Translations under genes and position numbers: made by a program
The notes under the pieces: generated by a model
Told to the model about the DNA's origin: nothing
What the model saw: only the letters and a program-made list of their open reading frames with translations
The model's database searches: none
Assembly (NCBI RefSeq): GCF_026626705.1
Contig: NZ_JAPNKC010000001.1
Span: 4,464,001 to 4,528,000 of the forward strand
From: Pyxidicoccus sp. MSG2
GTDB lineage: Bacteria > Myxococcota > Myxococcia > Myxococcales > Myxococcaceae
Reading direction: 5' to 3'
DNA: 64,000 nucleotides
In this document: positions 58,137 through 64,000 of the stretch, in pieces
Layout: each line of letters starts with the position of its first letter
Position numbering within the stretch: position 1 is the first letter of the stretch

Positions 58137-59105
58137 ATGAAGAAGCTGGTGGCGGTCATCGCGGCGGCGGCGCTCTTCGGGGGCGGCACGGCGGCACGCG
58201 CGGAGATGGTGGACAGGGTGGCCGCGGTGGTGAACCGCGACATCATCGCGCTGTCCGAGGTGCAGCAACGCGTGGCCCCGGAGCTGTCGCGCATCAACAA
58301 CCCGGACCCCAAGAAGCGCGCCGAGCAGCGGGCCTTTCTGATGAAGACGGCCCTGGACACCCTCATCGGCGAGAAGCTGATGGAGGGGGAGATTACCCAG
58401 CTCGGCATCACCGCCACCGAGGCCGAGGTGGACGAGCTCGTCGCCGACGTGCGCCAGCAGAACAACATCACCGAGCCGGCGCAGTTCGAGCAGCTCCTGG
58501 CGGGCGAGGGCCTCACCATGGCCGCCTACCGGGACATGCTGCGCAAGCGCATCCTGAGAGACCGGCTGCTGCGCGTGAAGATTGGCCCCAAGGTGAAGGT
58601 CACCGAGGAGGACTTGAAGGCCGCCTACGCGCAGTTCGCGCGCATGGAGAGCGAGGACTCCGAGGTGCACGCGCGCCACATCCTGGTGCAGGTGGACCCC
58701 AAGGCCACGCCGGAGCAGGTGGAGGCCGCGCGCAAGAAGGCGGAGGCCATCGCCGTGGAGGCGCGGCGGCCGGGCATGGACTTCTCCGCCCTGGCGCGCG
58801 CGCGCAGCGAGGGCCCCAGCGCGTCCGACGGTGGAGACCTGGGCTGGTTCAAGCGCGGCGTCATGGTGCCCGCCTTCGAGAAGGTGGCCTTCACCCTCAA
58901 GGAGGGCGAGGTCAGCGAGCCGGTGCGCACCAACTTCGGCTGGCACGTGCTGAAGGTGGAGGAGAAGCGCGCGGTGGCGGCCACCTCCTACGAGGAGATG
59001 CGCCCGAAGCTGGAGGCGAAGCTGTACCAGGAGAAGACGGACAAGTTCCTGGAGCAGTACGTCGCCGAGCTTCGCTCGAAGGCCAGCGTCGAAGTGAAGA
59101 TGTAG
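58137..59105 (+). CDS. SurA-like periplasmic peptidyl-prolyl isomerase
   Basis: 322 residues with a cleavable Sec signal (AVIAAAALFGGGTAARAE). VDRVAAVVNRDIIALSEVQQR is the classic SurA N-terminal motif. One parvulin domain (about 170-275; EVHARHILVQVDPKA, ARARSEGPSASDGGDLGWF, VRTNFGWHVLKVEE), where E. coli SurA has two. With pdxA directly downstream it occupies the surA position of the enterobacterial surA-pdxA cluster. GGAAGGA precedes the ATG; ATG 58128 is in frame too. Confidence 0.92.
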   Translation: MKKLVAVIAAAALFGGGTAARAEMVDRVAAVVNRDIIALSEVQQRVAPELSRINNPDPKKRAEQRAFLMKTALDTLIGEKLMEGEITQLGITATEAEVDELVADVRQQNNITEPAQFEQLLAGEGLTMAAYRDMLRKRILRDRLLRVKIGPKVKVTEEDLKAAYAQFARMESEDSEVHARHILVQVDPKATPEQVEAARKKAEAIAVEARRPGMDFSALARARSEGPSASDGGDLGWFKRGVMVPAFEKVAFTLKEGEVSEPVRTNFGWHVLKVEEKRAVAATSYEEMRPKLEAKLYQEKTDKFLEQYVAELRSKASVEVKM

Positions 59106-59149
59106 TCCCTGCTTCCGCACTGGCGTCCTTGGGGAGATGCTGCGAGGCC

Positions 59150-60172
59150 GTGAGCCTTCCTCTCGTCGGCATCTCCCTGGGTGACGTGTCGGGCATCGGG
59201 CCGGAGGTGACGGCCTCGGCCCTGGCGCTCGCCTCCGTGCGCAAGGTCCTCGTCCCCGTCGTCTTCGGGGACGGGCCCACCCTGGAGCACTTCCCCGTCT
59301 TCCGCCGCTATGCGCGCGTGACGCCGGAAGGCCTGGGCCGCGTGGATGGCCCCACCGTGGTGGAGGTGACGCGGCTGGCCCAGAAGGACCGCACGCCGGG
59401 GCGCCCCTCCAAGGCGGGAGGCCGCGCTCAGTACGACTACGTGACGGCGGCGATTGAAGCGATGCGCGCGGGACACGTGGACGCGCTGTGCACGGCGCCG
59501 GTGTCGAAGGAGCAGATTTCGCGCGCGGGCATTCCCTTCATGGGCCACACGGAGGTGCTGGCCGATGCCTTCGGCGTGGACGTGCTGATGATGATGGACG
59601 GGCCGCGCGTGCGGATTGCGCTCGCCACCAACCACGTGCCCGTGGCGAAGCTGCCGAAGCTGCTCACCGTGGAGGGACTCACCGCGCAGCTCAAGCTGCT
59701 GTCACGCAGCCTGGAGCCGGTGGTGGGCCGGCGCCCGCGCATCGCCGTGCTGGGGCTCAACCCGCACGCGGGCGAGGGCGGACTCCTGGGACGCGAGGAG
59801 GTGGAGGTGATTGGCCCCGCCATCCGCAAGGCCCGCGCGGCGAAGGTGGACGCGCACGGGCCGGTGCCCGCGGATGGACTGTTCGCGCGGCCGGATGAGA
59901 TTGCTGGGAAGTACGACGCGGTGCTGGCCATGTACCACGACCAGGGCCTCATCCCCGCCAAGGCGCTGGACTTCGAGCGCACCGTGAATGTGACGCTGGG
60001 ACTGCCGGTGCCGCGCACGTCGCCGGACCACGGCACCGCGTATGCGATTGCCGGGAAGGGTGAGGCGAGCTGCGTACCCATGATGGAAGCGCTGCTCAAG
60101 GCAGCGCAGTTGGCGAAGGCAGGCGCGCGAGGTGCTCGGCGAGGTCCTCCCCGTCCTTCTCGGGGTCGATGA
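59150..60172 (+). CDS. pdxA: 4-hydroxythreonine-4-phosphate dehydrogenase
   Basis: 340 residues. It oxidises and decarboxylates 4-phosphohydroxy-threonine in pyridoxal-phosphate synthesis. Signatures: LGDVSGIGPEV, PVSKEQI, FMGHTEVLA, LATNHVPV, LNPHAGEGG, YHDQGLIPAK and TSPDHGTAYAIAG; metal-binding His residues are all present. GTG start (GCGAGG upstream); no ATG fits the frame. The last ~20 residues are Arg/Pro-rich and run 77 bases into the convergent ferredoxin-like gene, beyond the family's normal end. Forms a cluster with the upstream SurA-like gene (44-base gap). Confidence 0.95.
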   Translation: MSLPLVGISLGDVSGIGPEVTASALALASVRKVLVPVVFGDGPTLEHFPVFRRYARVTPEGLGRVDGPTVVEVTRLAQKDRTPGRPSKAGGRAQYDYVTAAIEAMRAGHVDALCTAPVSKEQISRAGIPFMGHTEVLADAFGVDVLMMMDGPRVRIALATNHVPVAKLPKLLTVEGLTAQLKLLSRSLEPVVGRRPRIAVLGLNPHAGEGGLLGREEVEVIGPAIRKARAAKVDAHGPVPADGLFARPDEIAGKYDAVLAMYHDQGLIPAKALDFERTVNVTLGLPVPRTSPDHGTAYAIAGKGEASCVPMMEALLKAAQLAKAGARGARRGPPRPSRGR

Positions 60173-60407
60173 GCTGCACGTGCGCACCGGTGCCGCTGCC
60201 CGGGAGCACCAGCACGCTGACGCGCCCCATCGGGCAGTAGCCCAGACAGCCGGAGGGAATCACCACCGTGCTTCCGGCGAGGCCGTGCGCGGAGAGGGTT
60301 TCCTTGAGCCGGCGCGGCAGGTCCACGCCCCCGGCGCTCGCGTCCAGGCGCACCAGGCAGCGGTGGCAGACGTGCAGCTCCGTGGGCTCGGGCTCCTGCG
60401 GCGGCAT
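60096..60407 (-). CDS. (2Fe-2S) ferredoxin-like thioredoxin-fold protein
   Basis: 103 residues. Four Cys in VCHRCL and PSGCLGYCPMG fit the thioredoxin-like [2Fe-2S] ferredoxin family; PSGCLGYCPMGRVSVLVLP is its most conserved part. Probably a soluble electron carrier. No Shine-Dalgarno sequence before the ATG. Its final 77 bases overlap the pdxA 3' end on the opposite strand, so both genes share DNA. Confidence 0.85.
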   Translation of the reverse strand: MPPQEPEPTELHVCHRCLVRLDASAGGVDLPRRLKETLSAHGLAGSTVVIPSGCLGYCPMGRVSVLVLPGSGTGAHVQLIDPEKDGEDLAEHLARLPSPTALP

Positions 60408-60472
60408 GGCGGGGGAAGCATAGGGTCCGAGATGTCCCGTTGCTCGTCCGTCAGGACCCGTTCTTCGGGCTG

Positions 60473-60498
60473 GGGGGCCGCGTGCTCCCACGGCCCCC
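60473..60498 (-). terminator. 8-bp hairpin after the AgmX-like gene
   Basis: GGGGGCCG and CGGCCCCC pair around a 10-base loop, 16 bases after the stop at 60515 on the minus strand. No U-tract; weak evidence. Confidence 0.35.
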
Positions 60499-60514
60499 GG
60501 CCCGTCAGCCCGGC

Positions 60515-62464
60515 TCAGAAGACGAACGGGAAGAGGATGGGCTCCTGCATGCGGACCTGGTGGGCCGGGAACTTCCAGCGGCGCACCACGTCCTCGATGC
60601 AGTGGCCGAGCTCGGTGGCCTTCAACGTGTCCGTGTCCATGGAGACGCTGGACGTGTCGCCACTCGGGAGCACCGACCAACGCACCAGGAAGCGGCCGCC
60701 CTTCTCCACCGGCGTCCCCTGGGCGTGCTGACGGATGCAGGCGGTGATGGCCGGCTGGTTCGCCACCACCACGGCCTTCACGTCGTCCGGCGTGAGGTGC
60801 TCCTTCGCATCCGGAGCGGGCGGAATGTAGACGGTGCGCTCGGGGGCCTTGGGCGTCGCGGCCTTCTGCTCCGCGTCCTCCGTGAAGCCGAGCTCCCGCG
60901 CGAAGTCCTCGTCCAGCTCGGACTCCGGCTCCTCGGCCTCGGTGGCCTCGGCGGGAGTGGACTCTTCGTCGGCGCTGGCGGACTCGGTCTCGTTGAAGGC
61001 GAGCTCGCGGGTGTCCGCGACCTCGGCTTCGTCGGTGGTGCTCGACGGCAGGGCCGTCTTCGTGGCCGCCTTGCGCGCGGAAGGAGCGCGCGTCGCCACA
61101 GCGGGGGGCTGGCCACTGGTGAGGGTGAGGCCTCCCACGGGGGGCCCGCTCACCCGCCCTGTCGTGGGCGGCTGCGCGCGCAGGCCGTTCGCGGCGCCCT
61201 GCACATCACCCTGCGCCGTGGAGAGCACGGTGCCCGCGACCGAGGCCGCGGCCTGCTGAGCTCCCGAAGGCTCGGACGTACCGGACTGCGCGGCGGAGGT
61301 GCCTGGGAGGGGCTGGCCCTGCGCTCCCGTCGCCGTGCCGGGCAGGCCCTCGATGCCGGCCTGTGCCGTGCCGGGGATACCAGGCAGGAACGCGCTGCTG
61401 GCTTGCGCCTCTCCACTCACGCCTGGCCCCGTGCCACTCGACTGCGCCGCGCCGGCCACACCCGAGAGCGACACGGTGCCAGCCTGCACCTCACCGCTCA
61501 GACCTGACGGCACCCGCGCGCCAGGGTTGCCAACCTGGGCCTCCCCATTCACGCCAGGACCGCCCTGAGCCGCGCCGGCGATTCCGAGCACGCCGGAAGG
61601 CAGCACGCCAGGACCGCCCTGAGCCGTGCCGGCGATTCCGACGCCTCCGGCCTGCGCTCCCGTCGGATTCGGCGCACCCTGGAGGCGTCCCACGTCCTGC
61701 CCATTCGCCACGGTGGCCTCGTGCGTTCCCGACAGGTGCTCGCGGAAGTGCAGGCCCGCGACCACCAGCAGCCCCGCCGCGAGCGCGCCCACGGCCGCCG
61801 CCCCCAGGAAGGCGCCGGTCTTCATGCCCGCGATGCGCTGCGGCTCGGCCTGCGGCGGCATGCCCCACTGCTGGGGATACTGCGCCATGGGAGCGGCGTG
61901 CTGGGACGCCCACGCGGGAAGCGGCACGCCGTGCGGCGGCGGTGCAATGCCCGGGAGCAGGTTGCCGTGATACGCCGGAGCGCTCGCCAGCGGCGCGGAG
62001 GCCGGCACGCTCCACGGCGTCGCCGGCAGGCCCTCGGCGTCCGTCCCCACACTCCCGTGCGACTCGGGGTGCGCCTGCACCGTGGCCGGGTCCGCGGGGG
62101 AGAGCATCGCCGCGAAGGGCGTCGTCACGTTCGCACCGGGCGACATGCGCATCCACTCGGGAATCTCCACCGCGGGCGCTTCGGGCTCGGGGAGTGCTTC
62201 CACGGAGGGCGACGGCGCGGGCAGCGTCTTCAACCACCGCGACTCTTCCTCGGCCAGGTCGAGCAGCGCGCGCATGCTCCCGGAAGCCGTCGCGGCGGCC
62301 GTGACGGCAGCCTGCTCCGAGTCCGAGTCCGGCCGCTGACACACGAACAGCTCGCGGTCCAGGTATGCATCGAGATCACCGTCGAGCGCGTCCTCCACGC
62401 TCAGCGGCGCGCCCGGCACCGGCCCGTGCTCGCCTCCCGCCGGCCCCGTGCCCGGCGTCCCCAT
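60515..62464 (-). CDS. AgmX/PglI C-terminal domain (TonB-like) membrane protein
   Basis: 649 residues. A cytoplasmic Pro-rich N-terminal half leads to one membrane helix (about 214-240, GAFLGAAAVGALAAGLLVVAG). The periplasmic part has a long Gly/Ala/Gln-rich stretch with degenerate repeats (GIAGTAQGGPGV, GIAGAAQGGPGV, GVAGAAQ, GIPGTAQAG), an acidic segment and then the ~95-residue C-terminal AgmX/PglI domain (ITACIRQHAQGTPVEKGG, VSMDTDTLKATELGHCIEDV, RRWKFPA) with its Cys pair, related to TonB C-termini. AgmX/GltJ acts in myxobacterial gliding; this paralogue is not beside other glt genes. Start uncertain: GTG 62512 or further upstream possible. Confidence 0.82.
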   Translation of the reverse strand: MGTPGTGPAGGEHGPVPGAPLSVEDALDGDLDAYLDRELFVCQRPDSDSEQAAVTAAATASGSMRALLDLAEEESRWLKTLPAPSPSVEALPEPEAPAVEIPEWMRMSPGANVTTPFAAMLSPADPATVQAHPESHGSVGTDAEGLPATPWSVPASAPLASAPAYHGNLLPGIAPPPHGVPLPAWASQHAAPMAQYPQQWGMPPQAEPQRIAGMKTGAFLGAAAVGALAAGLLVVAGLHFREHLSGTHEATVANGQDVGRLQGAPNPTGAQAGGVGIAGTAQGGPGVLPSGVLGIAGAAQGGPGVNGEAQVGNPGARVPSGLSGEVQAGTVSLSGVAGAAQSSGTGPGVSGEAQASSAFLPGIPGTAQAGIEGLPGTATGAQGQPLPGTSAAQSGTSEPSGAQQAAASVAGTVLSTAQGDVQGAANGLRAQPPTTGRVSGPPVGGLTLTSGQPPAVATRAPSARKAATKTALPSSTTDEAEVADTRELAFNETESASADEESTPAEATEAEEPESELDEDFARELGFTEDAEQKAATPKAPERTVYIPPAPDAKEHLTPDDVKAVVVANQPAITACIRQHAQGTPVEKGGRFLVRWSVLPSGDTSSVSMDTDTLKATELGHCIEDVVRRWKFPAHQVRMQEPILFPFVF

Positions 62465-62800
62465 CCCCTGCCCCCGGAACTGCCCCTCGGCCCCTGACAG
62501 AAGCTCGCCCACACGCCCTCCCGCGCCCGCGCTGACATCCCGGCCTTGTCGCGCCAGGGCCAGCAACGTAGGGACGGGTCTCCGGCGCGCCACCCACGAG
62601 TGTCCTCCCACGAACGCTCTGCCCCGTGGACGGACCTCGCCTGTCCAATGCCCCACCGAGCCCGCACACGTCGGGGCCGAGCCGCGCACGCATGCCGACA
62701 TCACGCTTCGGGCCTCAGCGGTTTTTCACGCTCGCGGCGCAAGAAGGAACTTCACGTACAGGTACAGGGCGGCGGTCGGCGGCAACACGGTTGCGATAGC
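62465..62800. other. region between the AgmX-like gene and the palindrome array
   Basis: About 340 bases. The frame of the AgmX-like gene stays open upstream to about 62704, so its N-terminus may be longer, but the added residues are Arg/Gly-rich and uninformative. No other gene or strong hairpin is seen. Confidence 0.4.
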
Positions 62801-63095
62801 GCGGAACGGAACGTCCATTCCGCAGGCGTCGCGGCGCGGGGCTACCCGCGCACCTTGCCAACCCGCGCTGGCCCGGGTGGACCCGCGCGGCGCGGAATGG
62901 AACGTCCATTCCGCGAGCGTCGCGCCACCGGGCTCGCCGCGCTCCTTGCCAACCCGCGCTGGCCCGGGTGGACCCGCGCGGCGCGGAATGGAACGTCCAT
63001 TCCGCGAGCGTCGCTGCGCCTGACTCCCGGCACTCCTTCTCGCTCACGCCGGCCCCTGTGGACCGGCGCGGCGCGGAATGGAACGTCCGTTCCGG
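62801..63095. repeat. tandem ~91-bp repeats each carrying a 23-bp palindrome
   Basis: Four copies of an inverted repeat, arm GCGGAATGGA, spacer ACG, then the exact complementary arm, start at 62801, 62892, 62983 and 63073, spacing 91, 91 and 90. Copies 2 and 3 are perfect; 1 and 4 have one or two changes. Copies 1 and 2 also share 39 identical bases before the next palindrome. The period is not a multiple of three, so it is not protein-coding in one frame. The aldo/keto reductase stop codon lies in sequence similar to the repeat unit. No other copy was noticed in the window. Confidence 0.9.
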
Positions 63096-63113
63096 GGACA
63101 TCGAAGCGCGGGG

Positions 63114-64000
63114 CTACCAGCGCTCCTTGTCGGACTTCGGCGCCATGGGCCACTCGGGAGCGGTGACGCCATTCACGGTGAGGCCGCCGTGCATGAACGT
63201 GGGCGCGCCCTGGAGGAAGCCAGCGGGGAAGTTCAGCGTCGGAGTGGAGGCGTCGTCGAGCGCCTTCACGTGCTCGGGCTTGAGCCGCACGTCCAGCGCG
63301 CCCAGGTTGTTGTCCAGCTGCTCCAGCGTGCGCGCCCCGATGATGGTGGACGTCACCCCCGGCCGGCCCTGCACCCACGCCAGCGCCACGCGCGCCACCG
63401 TGGTGCCCAGCTCCTTCGCCACGCGCTGGAGCACGTCGATGATGCCGTAGGTCTTCTCGTGCAGCGCGCTCTCCGCCCACGCGCCGCGGTCCGCCTTCAC
63501 CTTGCCCGCGTTCTCCCGCGTGTACTTGCCGCTGAGCACACCGCTCTTCAGCGGAGACCACGGCGTCACGCCGAGCCCCAGCTCGCGAGCCATGGGCAAC
63601 AGCTCGCCCTCCACGGTGCGCTCCAGCAGCGAGTACTCAATCTGCAGCGCGGCCAGTGGCGCCCATCCGCGGAAGTGCGCCGTCACCTGCGCCTGCGCCA
63701 CCTTCCACGCCGGCGTGTCCGAGACACCCACGTAGCGGACCTTCCCCGAGCGCACCAGGTCGTCCATCGCCCGCAGCGTCTCCTCGATGGGCGTGTGCAT
63801 GTCCCAGCAGTGCATCCAATACAGGTCGATGTGGTCCGTCTGCAGGCGGCGCAGCGACTCCTCACACTGGGAAATCATCGCCTTGCGGCCCGCTCCGCCG
63901 CCGTTCGGGTCACCGGGGAACAGGCCGCTGAAGAACTTCGTGGCGAGGACCACGCGCTCGCGCCTGCTGGAGTGCCGGCCCAAATGGTCACCGATGATCT
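63114..64000 (-). CDS. aldo/keto reductase, N-terminus cut by window edge
   Basis: The last ~295 residues are present. HIDLYWMHCWDMHTPIEETL carries the family's catalytic-type His region, GKVRYVGVSDTP and LQIEYSLLER the substrate/cofactor strands, VTPWSPLKSGVLSGKY and TSTIIGARTLEQLDNN the NADPH-binding end; this is the AKR11-like YajO/general-stress-type branch. The catalytic Asp/Tyr lie outside the window. Its last codons (KERW, stop) fall in sequence resembling the 91-bp repeat unit. Confidence 0.93.
   Translation of the reverse strand, partial: IIGDHLGRHSSRRERVVLATKFFSGLFPGDPNGGGAGRKAMISQCEESLRRLQTDHIDLYWMHCWDMHTPIEETLRAMDDLVRSGKVRYVGVSDTPAWKVAQAQVTAHFRGWAPLAALQIEYSLLERTVEGELLPMARELGLGVTPWSPLKSGVLSGKYTRENAGKVKADRGAWAESALHEKTYGIIDVLQRVAKELGTTVARVALAWVQGRPGVTSTIIGARTLEQLDNNLGALDVRLKPEHVKALDDASTPTLNFPAGFLQGAPTFMHGGLTVNGVTAPEWPMAPKSDKERW

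Noticed and set aside
62715..63101. Open frames through the 91-bp array as a repeat protein
   Set aside because: The 91-base period shifts the frame each unit, so no repeated peptide is encoded.

Overview
The window looks like a chromosomal segment of a myxobacterium, most likely Myxococcaceae (Myxococcus, Corallococcus or Pyxidicoccus type). The evidence is very high G+C with strong third-position G/C bias, many lipoproteins with Asp-Ala-Gly-rich linkers, an M57 'HEIGH'-type peptidase, an ADYC-domain protein, an AgmX/PglI C-terminal domain protein, and a Ser/Thr kinase fused to a STAND module and a formylglycine-type domain. I see no rRNA, tRNA, CRISPR array, insertion sequence or prophage. 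High G+C leaves long open frames opposite nearly every gene; these were discarded.

Layout. 1-10.5 kb: a truncated M57 lipoprotein peptidase, an MBL-fold hydrolase, a cupredoxin lipoprotein, a 1544-residue topoisomerase III-RecQ fusion, an odd G-run region with one doubtful small gene, and a large lipoprotein. 10.7-20.7 kb: an ATPase with a nuclease-like C-terminus, a Tat-exported NAD-dependent epimerase, an Npt-type nucleotide transporter, a class I/II aminotransferase, a DUF1028 Ntn-hydrolase, an AMIN-like lipoprotein and a 4-alpha-glucanotransferase. 20.8-34.6 kb: a two-gene RND efflux operon, an ADYC lipoprotein, the kinase-STAND-FGE fusion, two Ig/carboxypeptidase-regulatory-like lipoproteins and a stand-alone receiver protein. 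34.8-47.6 kb (mostly + strand): HIT hydrolase, DUF4011-type SF1 helicase with a Vsr-like C-terminus, a TPR-PEGA-TonB-dependent receptor, GNAT, nitronate monooxygenase, a small secreted protein, a YfhO-like membrane protein and glyoxalase I. 47.7-54.8 kb: DUF2019 and a 48-residue ORF behind a LysR gene, divergent DoxX and deacetylase genes, NudC, QueE, small membrane proteins, a GIY-YIG protein and a CBS protein. 54.9-64 kb: an alpha/beta hydrolase, three consecutive parvulin-type PPIases followed by pdxA (the surA-pdxA linkage), a 2Fe-2S ferredoxin-like gene whose 3' end overlaps pdxA, an AgmX-like protein, a 91-bp tandem array of palindromes, and a truncated aldo/keto reductase.

Functional themes. 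Cell-envelope work dominates: outer-membrane folding (PPIases), efflux, TonB-linked uptake and lipoproteins. DNA transactions are represented by TopIII-RecQ, the helicase-nuclease and the ATPase-nuclease. The best candidates for something new are the 91-bp palindrome array (62801-63095), the TPR-PEGA-TonB receptor, the single-chain TopIII-RecQ, and the paired in-phase palindromes ahead of the nucleotide transporter.
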